Below, in pieces: positions 1-5,618 of a DNA stretch of 5,618 bases. The position numbers and the translations under genes are program-made. A model generated the notes under the pieces. The model saw nothing but the letters and a program-made list of their open reading frames with translations. It did no database searches and had not been told where the DNA came from. The stretch's first letter is position 1. Every line of letters begins with the position of its first letter. The DNA is from JBLHGN01 sp047616325 (lineage in GTDB: Bacteria > Pseudomonadota > Gammaproteobacteria > Pseudomonadales > Cellvibrionaceae), in the NCBI GenBank assembly GCA_047616325.1, contig JBLHGN010000240.1, forward strand, positions 1-5,618. Reading direction: 5' to 3'.

Positions 1-572
1 TTCAGTACAACGCAGTACAGCGGCTAAATAGTTGTGTCCTTTGCCAATACTTGTTTCATCCACTAGAATGGTGTGAAGATTGTCTAGATTATGTGACGGC
101 AGGGATCGTTGTAAGACATCTTTATCCCAGCGACGTGCAGTGTTAACAGAGATTGGGAAAAAACTGGCCGCTTTGTTAACAGGCATAAATCGACACGGCC
201 TGCTCACATAAACTTTTAGTCGTTCGGTGCCCGTCCGTTACTCCTTATTCCTTCGGGCAAAAAAGTATGGAAGTTCTCGCATCGTGAACACTTCCCCTGA
301 GTGGTAGTAAATTGAATTGTCATTTCCTTAATTGTAGCGAGGGGTAGATCCAATACTTGACGCTCAGTGGTTCTCATTTCACCCATGGGATGATTGCAAT
401 AAGGGCACCTATGGACACTTTTTCGAGCGTCTGGACGGAGGAACACCTTCCCTATGCTTAATTCAAAATTAAGCTCGATATTATCTATAATCCAGCTAGG
501 GATTGGTACAAGCCATCCAGGGATACGGCTGCTGACATCAAGTAGACTCCTCATAAAGTTCGGTTTATGCAT
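1..572 (-). pseudogene. ISL3-family transposase, frameshifted and cut by window edge
   Basis: The upstream frame (to the stop at 216-218) encodes an ISL3-type zinc finger: CPYC, then a DLP motif, then CSRC about 35 residues later. The downstream frame, open from 237 to position 1, continues with a helix-turn-helix-like stretch (MPVNKAASFFPISVNTARRW) and then ILVDETSIGKGHNYLAAV. Its Asp (codon 60-58) matches the first catalytic Asp of the ISL3 DDE domain. Joining the frames needs one -1 step (or one lost base) between 237 and 219, for example giving ...GRAPN-ERLKVYV. No slippery heptamer is visible there, and ISL3 transposases are normally a single frame, so I read it as a disabling mutation. 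The start is uncertain: ATG 572 and ATG 554 are in frame, TTG 599 is less likely, and none has a good Shine-Dalgarno sequence. The C-terminal part with the other catalytic residues lies outside the window. Confidence 0.8.
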
Positions 573-614
573 GGATTTGCAATTACATATATAATGCAAG
601 AGCTATTTCATGTG

Positions 615-639
615 TTTGGCTATATTTTGGTCAGCCAAA
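615..639. repeat. Inverted repeat (7-bp stem) inside the IS end
   Basis: TTTGGCT (615-621) and AGCCAAA (633-639) are perfect inverted copies around an 11-nt loop. The structure lies between the IS terminus and the transposase start. It could form in transcripts reading into the element from outside and so limit transposase translation, as known for some other insertion sequences, or it could be part of a transposase-binding site. The role is inference; the repeat itself is seen directly. Confidence 0.5.
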
Positions 640-647
640 GCGGTAAA
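619..647 (-). promoter_or_regulatory. Candidate transposase promoter
   Basis: On the - strand, TTTACC (647-642) and TATAGC (624-619) are separated by 17 bp. Each matches 4 of 6 bases of the sigma-70 consensus. The -35 would sit in the terminal repeat and the start of transcription would fall near 612, just upstream of the possible transposase starts. The match is weak and chance is possible. Confidence 0.3.
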
Positions 648-652
648 GAGCC
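629..652 (-). repeat. Putative terminal inverted repeat of the ISL3-like element
   Basis: Read inward on the - strand from 652, the sequence starts GGCTCTTTACCGCTTTGG, which has the look of ISL3-family termini. The partner repeat would be beyond the left edge, so the repeat length of about 24 bp is a guess. Confidence 0.45.
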
Positions 653-1029
653 TAAAAAGTCATGCGGCCTCTCAAATTTTGGGCTTAGCTTGGTTGCTGT
701 GTTTCGCGCCTGTCTCGAACAGCGCGCGACTAATTGCAATATATAGCATATGTTTTTCATGGAGTATTGATGGCGGGATGATTGACGCTGAAATTTAGCT
801 ATGCTGATGTGTTTTTGATCTATATTTTATCTGCGTGCGTATTTCTTGCAGTGATTAGGGCTAGAAAAGAGTGGTGTATCCACCCATAGAGCTTTTGCTG
901 TTTTGAGCTTGTTAAGTTCGCTGGCTGCTAAAAGTACGGCTTTGAGTAAAGGTTGTACCGGGCGAGACATGTGGTGGCGCACCGGTGTAGTGCAAAAATA
1001 ATGGTGTTTGAGGCGCGCCTTAGATTTTA
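653..1029. other. Gene-free stretch between IS end and sdh control region
   Basis: No reading frame here looks like a protein I recognise. Short open frames on both strands lack Shine-Dalgarno sequences and conserved motifs; one of them (610-798) crosses the IS boundary. Visible structure is limited to a perfect 10-bp palindrome AGGCGCGCCT (1011-1020), an 8-bp palindrome CACCGGTG (980-987) and a small CTTT/AAAG hairpin in the 930-950 region. In many Gammaproteobacteria a divergent gltA lies on this side of sdhC. Its start is not in this window, so it is either beyond the IS or absent. Confidence 0.6.
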
Positions 1030-1059
1030 TTGGTTTTTTTATACCAAAGCGATTATAAG
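1030..1059 (+). promoter_or_regulatory. Second, weaker candidate promoter for sdhC
   Basis: TTGGTT (1030-1035) and TATAAG (1054-1059) are 18 bp apart; the -10 matches 5 of 6 consensus bases and the -35 matches 3 of 6. It lies just upstream of the better promoter at 1073-1101. The TTGGT/ACCAA inverted repeat around the T-run (1030-1047) overlaps it and might instead be a protein-binding site or chance. Confidence 0.25.
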
Positions 1060-1072
1060 TGCTTAACACTGT

Positions 1073-1101
1073 TTGTAATTTTTGTGACGCCTATCTATAA
1101 T
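1073..1101 (+). promoter_or_regulatory. Probable main sdh operon promoter (sigma-70 type)
   Basis: TTGTAA (1073-1078, 4 of 6 consensus bases) and a perfect TATAAT (1096-1101) are separated by the optimal 17 bp. Transcription would start near 1108, giving a leader of about 174 nt before sdhC. Immediately upstream is an imperfect dyad AGTG-CTTAA-CACT (1058-1070), placed where a regulator could act. A TGTGA half-site (1084-1088) has no TCACA partner, so I do not call a CRP site. Confidence 0.6.
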
Positions 1102-1107
1102 TGCCGG

Positions 1108-1281
1108 CGCCTATTAGGGTCGTCTTGCGACGCTTTTCTATTTAAAAACAAGGTCACTTCGGCTCAGTGGTGTTGTTTTATTGATCGCATGGATATTTTT
1201 TCGCCATATCTGACTCGTTGAGCGGCTCTCAGCAAAAGTTCTTCCTGCCTTTAAATCTTGAATTCAAGGTGTTGTGTAAAC
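1108..1281 (+). other. Long 5' leader of the sdh operon
   Basis: This is the transcribed leader inferred from the promoter at 1073-1101. Two small structures are visible. One is a 4-bp stem around 1119-1132 (two alternative registers, CGTC/GACG or GTCG/CGAC) followed by TTTT at 1134-1137. The other is GTTGAG/CTCAGC (1217-1222 with 1228-1233, one G-U pair), about 50 nt before the sdhC start. The first is too weak to call a terminator. sdh leaders are known small-RNA targets in other bacteria (for example RyhB and Spot 42 in E. coli), but nothing here proves such control. Confidence 0.4.
1266..1271 (+). promoter_or_regulatory. sdhC ribosome binding site deciding the GTG start
   Basis: AAGGTG lies 10 nt before GTG 1282. 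An in-frame TTG at 1258 would lie upstream of this site and add eight residues that do not resemble SdhC, so the GTG is preferred. Confidence 0.6.
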
Positions 1282-1656
1282 GTGAACAATAATCGACCTG
1301 TTAATTTAGACTTAACCACCATTAAATTTCCAATCACTGCCATAGTTTCTATTTTGCATCGAGTGTCTGGCATGGCTATGTTAGCCGGCGTTATCGTTTT
1401 GCTATGGATGCTGGATGCTAGCTTGTCGTCTGAGGAGGGGTTTGCATACTTGCAAGAAACTCTGAGTCACCCCTTAGTCAAACTTATTTTATGGGCCGTT
1501 TTGGCCGCGACGGCCTACCACCTTGTGGCGGGGGTGCGGCACTTGATAATGGATATGGGGATAGGTGAAACGCTGGAAGGTGGTAAACGCAGCGCGTCTA
1601 TAGCCATCGGTTTAGCAGTATTACTAATTGTTTTAGCAGGGGTGTGGTTATGGTAA
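1282..1656 (+). CDS. sdhC: Succinate dehydrogenase cytochrome b556 subunit
   Basis: This is the larger membrane anchor of complex II, which with SdhD holds haem b and the ubiquinone site in the inner membrane. It has 124 residues from GTG 1282, close to E. coli SdhC. It opens with the family signature RPVNLDL (residues 5-11) and SILHRVSG (23-30), where S23 and R27 correspond to the quinone-site S27 and R31 of E. coli. AYH at 78-80 supplies the haem ligand H80 (E. coli H84), followed by GVRH and a conserved MDMG. Three membrane helices are visible at about 21-44, 64-86 and 104-124. The gene is first in the operon and overlaps sdhD by 7 nt, suggesting coupled translation. The start rests on AAGGTG and on the N-terminal match to the family. 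Confidence 0.96.
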   Translation: MNNNRPVNLDLTTIKFPITAIVSILHRVSGMAMLAGVIVLLWMLDASLSSEEGFAYLQETLSHPLVKLILWAVLAATAYHLVAGVRHLIMDMGIGETLEGGKRSASIAIGLAVLLIVLAGVWLW

Positions 1657-2021
1657 CTGCGGTTACAAATTTAGGGCGAAGCGGACTATCCGACTGGATT
1701 ATTCAACGTGCTAGTGCAGTTGTGCTGGCTGCGTACACGTTTTTTATAGTGGTTTATTTAGTGGTAAATCCAGGTATAGGTTACGAGCAGTGGTCCGCAT
1801 TGTACTCTCAGCTTTGGATGCGAATATTCAGTCTTTTGGTGTTGCTTTCTATAGCCGCTCACGGCTGGATTGGGCTTTGGGGGGTACTGACAGATTATGT
1901 TACTTCACGAATGATGGGTGACAAAGCGCTTACCATGAGGGTTATAGCTCTAAGCTTATACGGTTTAGTGACCGTTTCTTACCTGGTTTGGGGCGTCGAA
2001 ATTTTGTGGGGTTTTAACTAA
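1650..2021 (+). CDS. sdhD: Succinate dehydrogenase hydrophobic membrane anchor subunit
   Basis: This is the second membrane anchor of succinate:quinone oxidoreductase. It has 123 residues from ATG 1650, which is preceded by AGGGG (1638-1642) at 7 nt; an in-frame GTG at 1644 is less well placed. The start LGRSGLSDWIIQRASAVVL (8-26) is typical of the family. The block HGWIGLWGVLTDY (71-83) holds the haem ligand H71 and the quinone-site D82 and Y83, at the same numbers as in E. coli. Three membrane helices run at about 17-38, 58-78 and 96-120. Its first 7 nt lie within the end of sdhC, and its stop codon shares one base with the sdhA start (TAATG), so the three genes are tightly coupled. Confidence 0.96.
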   Translation: MVTAVTNLGRSGLSDWIIQRASAVVLAAYTFFIVVYLVVNPGIGYEQWSALYSQLWMRIFSLLVLLSIAAHGWIGLWGVLTDYVTSRMMGDKALTMRVIALSLYGLVTVSYLVWGVEILWGFN

Positions 2022-3793
2022 TGTCTAATATTCGCACTATGTCGTTCGACGCTATTGTTGTAGGCGGCGGTGGCGCAGGTATGCGTGCCGCGTTGCAGTT
2101 GGCTCAGTCTGGTTTTAAAACAGCCGTTGTAACAAAAGTTTTCCCCACGAGGTCACATACAGTATCGGCTCAAGGTGGTATCACCTGTGCGATTGCCAGC
2201 TCAGATCCGAATGATGATTGGCGTTGGCATATGTATGACACTGTAAAAGGGTCTGATTATATCGGTGACCAAGACGCCATAGAATACATGTGTTCTACCG
2301 GTCCCGAGGCAGTGTTTGAGCTGGACCACATGGGCCTGCCCTTTTCCAGAACAGAAGAAGGGCGTATATATCAGCGTCCTTTCGGCGGACAATCAAAAGA
2401 TTTCGGTCGCGGTGGTCAAGCTGCGCGCACATGTGCTGCAGCGGACAGAACTGGTCATGCTCTTCTGCACGCCCTCTATCAGGGCAATGTAAAGAATAAT
2501 ACGGTGTTTTTGAACGAGTGGTTTGCCGTAGATATCGTTAAAAACCAAGACGGTGTTGTCTGCGGTGTAATCGCTATTAATATAGAAGATGGCGAGACTG
2601 TGTTTATTAAGTCAAAAGCCACGGTGTTGGCCACGGGCGGCGCAGGGCGCATTTATGCATCGACGACCAATGCCCACATTAATACGGGTGATGGTTTGGG
2701 CATGTCACTGCGAGCAGGTTACCCTGTTCAAGATATCGAAATGTGGCAGTTCCATCCCACGGGTATTCATGGCGCCGGGACCCTTGTGACGGAAGGTTGC
2801 CGTGGTGAAGGCGGCTATTTAATTAACAAAGACGGTGAGCGCTTTATGGAGCGTTATGCTCCCAACGCGAAAGATTTGGCGGGTAGAGACGTGGTCGCTC
2901 GCTCTATGGTGCTGGAGATACTCGAGGGGCGCGGTTGCGGTCCCGATGGCGATCACGTGTTCTTAAAACTCGATCATTTGGGTGCCGACACTCTGAATCA
3001 GAGGCTTCCTGGTATTCTTGAGTTATCGCGCACATTCGCCCATGTTGATCCTATTAAAGACCCCATTCCTGTTGTGCCAACTTGCCATTATATGATGGGT
3101 GGAATACCCACTAACATAGATGGGCAGGCCCTCATGCAGGGCAGTGATGGCGTCGATCAAGTAATTGAAGGTTTTTATGCCTGCGGTGAAGTCGCCAGTG
3201 TTTCTGTGCATGGCGCTAATCGGCTCGGTGGCAATTCACTCTTGGATCTGGTGGTTTTTGGTCGCTCTTCGGGCATGTTTGTCGAAAAAAGATTGCGCGA
3301 GGGAGTTGATTTTCGCCCACCTTCCGACAGTGATATAGACGCAGCAATGTCTCGCTTAAATAAAGTGAATAGTTCTTCTGAGGGCGAATCTGCCAGCGTA
3401 TTGCGCAAAGAACTGCAGAGCATTATGCAAAATCACTTTGGTGTATTCCGCAAGGGTGAGTTTATGCAGGAAGGTATTCGCAAGTTAGGTGCCTTGCGTA
3501 AGCGTATCGAGAATGTTCATTTGGTGGATAAAAGCAATGCTTTTAACACCGCAAGAATAGAGGCGCTGGAGATGCAGAACCTGTTTGAAGTTGCTGAAGC
3601 AACCGCGATTGCTGCTGAGGAGAGAAAAGAGTCTCGCGGCGCTCACGCCAGAGACGATTTTCAGGAGCGCGACGACGAAAATTGGTTGTGTCATTCAATG
3701 TATTATCCGAGCGACAAGCGTGTTGCCAAAAGAGCGGTGAACTTTTCGCCTAAAACTGTCGATACATTCAAGCCGACTGTGCGTACGTATTAA
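2021..3793 (+). CDS. sdhA: Succinate dehydrogenase flavoprotein subunit
   Basis: This is the catalytic subunit of complex II, oxidising succinate to fumarate on the cytoplasmic side and reducing covalently bound FAD. It has 590 residues; E. coli SdhA has 588. The dinucleotide-binding motif GGGGAG is at 15-20, and RSHTVSAQGG (44-53) carries H46, the expected site of covalent FAD attachment (E. coli H45). Substrate and catalytic residues are intact: H245 in FHPTGI, T257-E258 in TEG, R289 in GRDVV (E. coli R286, proton shuttle), H356 in HYMMGG and R401 in GANRLGGNSL. The C-terminal helical region and the final RAVNFSPKTVDTFKPTVRTY are also typical. ATG 2021 overlaps the sdhD stop by one base; GGGG (2008-2011) is the likely ribosome site. 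No lesions are seen. Confidence 0.98.
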   Translation: MSNIRTMSFDAIVVGGGGAGMRAALQLAQSGFKTAVVTKVFPTRSHTVSAQGGITCAIASSDPNDDWRWHMYDTVKGSDYIGDQDAIEYMCSTGPEAVFELDHMGLPFSRTEEGRIYQRPFGGQSKDFGRGGQAARTCAAADRTGHALLHALYQGNVKNNTVFLNEWFAVDIVKNQDGVVCGVIAINIEDGETVFIKSKATVLATGGAGRIYASTTNAHINTGDGLGMSLRAGYPVQDIEMWQFHPTGIHGAGTLVTEGCRGEGGYLINKDGERFMERYAPNAKDLAGRDVVARSMVLEILEGRGCGPDGDHVFLKLDHLGADTLNQRLPGILELSRTFAHVDPIKDPIPVVPTCHYMMGGIPTNIDGQALMQGSDGVDQVIEGFYACGEVASVSVHGANRLGGNSLLDLVVFGRSSGMFVEKRLREGVDFRPPSDSDIDAAMSRLNKVNSSSEGESASVLRKELQSIMQNHFGVFRKGEFMQEGIRKLGALRKRIENVHLVDKSNAFNTARIEALEMQNLFEVAEATAIAAEERKESRGAHARDDFQERDDENWLCHSMYYPSDKRVAKRAVNFSPKTVDTFKPTVRTY

Positions 3794-3810
3794 TCAGGAA
3801 GCATATTAAA

Positions 3811-4527
3811 ATGGGTGAAATAATGCTGAAAGTTGAAGTTTATCGCTACAATCCTGAGACTGATAAAACGCCATACATGAAGACCTACGAGGTAGATACC
3901 CAAGGTAAAGACTTGATGGTGCTCGATGTGTTGGAGCTTCTAAAAGAGCAGGATCCAGCGCTAACCTATCGCCGCTCGTGTCGAGAGGGTGTTTGCGGTT
4001 CGGATGGTATGAATATTTCAGGAAAAAATGGTCTGGCGTGCATAAAGCCATTATCTGAATGTGTCAAAAATAATAAATTGACCCTGAGGCCCTTACCCGG
4101 TCTTCCCGTTATTCGGGATCTAGTGATCGATATGTCGCAATTTTATGCGCAGTATCGAAAGATTGAACCATTTCTTCAAAATGACACCCCAGCGCCGGCG
4201 ATTGAACGTTTGCAAAGCCCTGAAGAGCGGGAAAAGTTGGATGGCCTCTACGAGTGCATCTTATGCGCATGTTGTTCGACTAGCTGTCCTTCGTTTTGGT
4301 GGAATCCGGATCGCTTTATTGGCCCGGCCGGTTTGTTGCAAGCCTATCGCTTTTTGGCAGATAGCCGTGATAACGCGACGGAAGAGCGCCTTGAGAAGCT
4401 TGACGATCCCTTCAGCGTCTTTCGCTGCCATGGAATTCAAGCCTGTGTCGAGGTCTGTCCTAAAGGGCTCAACCCCACTAAGGCCATCGGTCATATTCGC
4501 AGTATGCTGCTTCAGCGAGGAACATAA
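3811..4527 (+). CDS. sdhB: Succinate dehydrogenase iron-sulfur subunit
   Basis: This electron-transfer subunit links FADH2 in SdhA to the quinone site at SdhC/SdhD. It has 238 residues from ATG 3811. The N-terminal ferredoxin-like domain binds [2Fe-2S] through C57, C62, D65 and C77 (SCREGVCGSDG). The C-terminal domain binds [4Fe-4S] through C149, C152, C155 and C216, and [3Fe-4S] through C159, C206 and C212. PSFWWNPDRFIGPAGLL (160-176) and H207 mark the quinone-side surface. The start is uncertain: ATG 3811 has AGGAAG (3796-3801) 9 nt upstream, while ATG 3823 would give MLKVEVYRYNPE, nearer the usual N-terminus, behind GGTGA at 4 nt. The gap to sdhA is 17 nt, so it is cotranscribed. Residues 208-214 read GIQACVE, where relatives I know have a form of GIMNCVN. 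Confidence 0.97.
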   Translation: MGEIMLKVEVYRYNPETDKTPYMKTYEVDTQGKDLMVLDVLELLKEQDPALTYRRSCREGVCGSDGMNISGKNGLACIKPLSECVKNNKLTLRPLPGLPVIRDLVIDMSQFYAQYRKIEPFLQNDTPAPAIERLQSPEEREKLDGLYECILCACCSTSCPSFWWNPDRFIGPAGLLQAYRFLADSRDNATEERLEKLDDPFSVFRCHGIQACVEVCPKGLNPTKAIGHIRSMLLQRGT

Positions 4528-4695
4528 TTATCAATTTATGCAGATTGGTTCGAAGGAGTGGTGCGAAGGGTCGGTGTACATCTTTACCGGGCGCAATTAC
4601 TGTTGAACTAAAAGTGTTATTTGGAAGGTAAGGTGGACGGGTAGCTAGTGGCGAGTATTACTGGGATGTTAAACCCGATCTTTATCCTACACTGA

Positions 4696-4712
4696 TGTCT
4701 AGTGTGTCTAGT
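4696..4712. repeat. 9-bp tandem repeat, 1.9 copies
   Basis: TGTCTAGTG (4696-4704) is followed directly by TGTCTAGT (4705-4712) and then a T-run. The repeat also creates a CTAG-tgtgt-CTAG dyad. It is too short to assign a role and may be chance. Confidence 0.4.
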
Positions 4713-4846
4713 TTTTAACTGTCAGAGAGTGGCGCGGCAGAGTCCGAGCAGGTGTGGATTGTGGCACCGGTTAAATTTGCTGCGATAAAAATATTAATTG
4801 TACACGTCAAGTTGTTAGGGATTCTCAGCGCAACACTTTACATAAT

Positions 4847-4861
4847 TAGCCCCCAGGGCTA
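4847..4861 (+). other. Hairpin upstream of sucA
   Basis: TAGCCC (4847-4852) pairs perfectly with GGGCTA (4856-4861) around a CCA loop, ending 32 nt before the sucA start. No U-run follows, so it is not an intrinsic terminator. It could shape the sucA leader or act as an RNA processing or stability element; the role is unknown. Confidence 0.45.
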
Positions 4862-4893
4862 GTGGCTGTTAGTTCCATTATACGGTGGGTGAA

Positions 4894-5618
4894 ATGCACG
4901 AAAGTTGGATGGAAAGATTGAGAGCTAACTCTCACATTAGCGCGGGAAACGCCGCCTACGTGGAAGATATTTACGAGGCATATCTAAAAGAACCTGATGC
5001 CGTTACAAGCGAGTGGCGCGATTATTTCGATAAATTGCCTCGTGTAAGTGGTGTCGTTAAAAATGACGTGCCGCATTCGGAAATTATTGGATACTTCGAA
5101 TTTCTCGGTCGTAATCGTGCGCGTCCTGCGGTTGTGCCTGGTGAAGGTAGTGCCAATGTTGCGCACGAACGAAAGCAGGTTGAGGTGGTGCAGCTGGTCA
5201 ATGCATTTCGGCTTAACGGTCATCAAAAAGCTAAGATCGATCCGCTTTCCCTTCATAAGGGCAAGGTGACGCCTGATTTAGATTTGTCATTCCACAATCT
5301 CAATGTGGCGGATCTTGATTCTATGTTTCAAACTGGTGATTTGTCTTTCGGTTATAAAGAAGCATTGCTAAAAGACATTATTTCGGACCTAAAAGCCACC
5401 TACTGCAGCCATATTGGTTCAGAGGTGATGCATATTACAAACTACGACGAGCGTCGTTGGCTACTAAATAGGCTTGAAAGTACTCGCTCGTTGCCTCGAT
5501 TTAGCAAAGAAACCAAATTGAGCTTGTTGGATCGCTTGACCTCTGCAGAAGGTCTGGAGCGACATCTCGACAGTAAATATCCAGGAACTAAGCGCTTCGG
5601 CTTGGAGGGCGGCGAGAG
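4894..5618 (+). CDS. sucA: 2-oxoglutarate dehydrogenase E1 component, N-terminal part (cut by window edge)
   Basis: This is the thiamine diphosphate-dependent E1 of the 2-oxoglutarate dehydrogenase complex, which decarboxylates 2-oxoglutarate and passes the succinyl group to E2 (SucB). The frame is open from ATG 4894 to the edge: 241 complete residues of about 940. It matches the family N-terminus: the E2-interacting segment NAAYVEDIYEAYLKEPDAV (19-37) with SEWRDYF (39-45), then VVQLVNAFRLNGHQKAKIDPL (98-118), MHI (179-181), AEGLERHL (218-225) and KRFGLEGGE (233-241). The thiamine diphosphate and active-site regions lie beyond the window. GGTGG (4884-4888) lies 5 nt before the ATG. The sdhCDAB-sucA order is the usual one in Gammaproteobacteria, with sucB, lpd or sucCD expected next. 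Confidence 0.96.
   Translation, partial: MHESWMERLRANSHISAGNAAYVEDIYEAYLKEPDAVTSEWRDYFDKLPRVSGVVKNDVPHSEIIGYFEFLGRNRARPAVVPGEGSANVAHERKQVEVVQLVNAFRLNGHQKAKIDPLSLHKGKVTPDLDLSFHNLNVADLDSMFQTGDLSFGYKEALLKDIISDLKATYCSHIGSEVMHITNYDERRWLLNRLESTRSLPRFSKETKLSLLDRLTSAEGLERHLDSKYPGTKRFGLEGGE

Larger units (their letters stand above)
1..652 (-). mobile_element. ISL3-family insertion sequence, partial (left part outside window)
   Basis: The element is recognised by its transposase (zinc-finger N-terminus plus the start of a DDE domain), read on the - strand. The transposase-proximal terminus is placed at 652 because the - strand there begins GGCTCTTTACCG, which resembles the GGCTCTTT-type ends known in the ISL3 family. 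ISL3 elements usually make 8-bp target duplications, so 653-660 (TAAAAAGT) would be one copy, but the other end is outside the window and this cannot be confirmed. The exact end and family are inferred from the protein and the terminal bases. The frameshifted transposase suggests that this copy is no longer autonomous. Confidence 0.7.
4528..4893 (+). other. sdhB-sucA intergenic region (366 nt, no gene)
   Basis: No coding frame with a ribosome site or recognisable protein is present. No strong terminator is visible after sdhB: the only U-run following a stem is TTTTT (4712-4716) behind a 4-bp CTAG/CTAG stem, which is too weak. Read-through from sdh into sucA is therefore possible, as known in E. 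coli, but the spacing also leaves room for a separate sucA promoter. Candidate elements such as TTGTTA (4812-4817) and CATAAT (4841-4846) are badly spaced (23 bp), so I do not call a promoter. Short repeats are listed separately. Confidence 0.55.

Noticed and set aside
610..798. Short + strand open frame of about 62 codons
   Set aside because: It crosses the inferred IS boundary at 652, has no ribosome site and resembles no family I know.
827..1069. Short - strand open frame of about 80 codons upstream of sdhC
   Set aside because: It begins at a GTG without a Shine-Dalgarno sequence, overlaps the sdh promoter region and has no recognisable motif; it does not resemble the GltA N-terminus.
1084..1100. 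CRP-like site near the sdh promoter
   Set aside because: Only the TGTGA half is present; the TCACA half is missing.
1119..1137. Possible attenuator or terminator in the sdhC leader
   Set aside because: The stem is only 4 bp in either register and the T-run is 4 long, too weak for an intrinsic terminator.
3175..3694. - strand open frames inside sdhA
   Set aside because: They are antisense shadows of the intact sdhA gene without motifs or ribosome sites.
4145..4606. Long + strand frame overlapping sdhB
   Set aside because: It is a shadow of sdhB in another frame, with no family resemblance.
4699..4716. Possible terminator after sdhB (CTAG dyad plus TTTTT)
   Set aside because: The stem is 4 bp of AT/GC mix arising from a tandem repeat and would not be stable.
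4984..5256. - strand open frame inside sucA
   Set aside because: It lies entirely antisense to clearly coding sucA sequence and has no support of its own.

Overview
The window carries the succinate dehydrogenase operon sdhC-sdhD-sdhA-sdhB on the + strand, followed by the 5' part of sucA (E1 of the 2-oxoglutarate dehydrogenase complex). This is the standard TCA-cycle cluster of Gammaproteobacteria. The proteins read as gammaproteobacterial: SdhB C206, C212 and C216 and SdhD H71, D82 and Y83 fall at the same residue numbers as in E. coli, and several SdhB stretches resemble Pseudomonas. A Pseudomonas- or Cellvibrio-like, possibly marine, gammaproteobacterium is a reasonable inference, but the genus cannot be fixed from the sequence.

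Layout. Positions 1-652 are the end of an ISL3-family insertion sequence. Its transposase is on the - strand, runs off the left edge and is broken by a frameshift near 219-237. The outer end of the element appears to be at 652. Positions 653-1029 hold no convincing gene. Positions 1030-1281 hold the probable sdh control region: a strong sigma-70-type promoter (TTGTAA, 17 bp, TATAAT at 1073-1101) and a leader of about 170 nt. sdhC (GTG start, 1282-1656), sdhD (1650-2021) and sdhA (2021-3793) overlap one another, and sdhB (3811-4527) follows after 17 nt. A 366-nt gap without a gene (4528-4893) separates sdhB from sucA (4894 to the right edge).

How the genes work together. SdhC and SdhD are the haem b- and quinone-binding membrane anchors. 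SdhA is the flavoprotein that oxidises succinate to fumarate. SdhB carries electrons through three Fe-S clusters to the quinone. SucA acts just upstream in the cycle, decarboxylating 2-oxoglutarate on the way to the succinyl-CoA from which succinate is made. All key cofactor and catalytic residues visible in the Sdh proteins are intact.

I see no undescribed system here. The points worth a second look are the insertion sequence next to an important metabolic operon, its frameshift, the long sdhC leader, the large sdhB-sucA gap, and a small local sequence change in SdhB.
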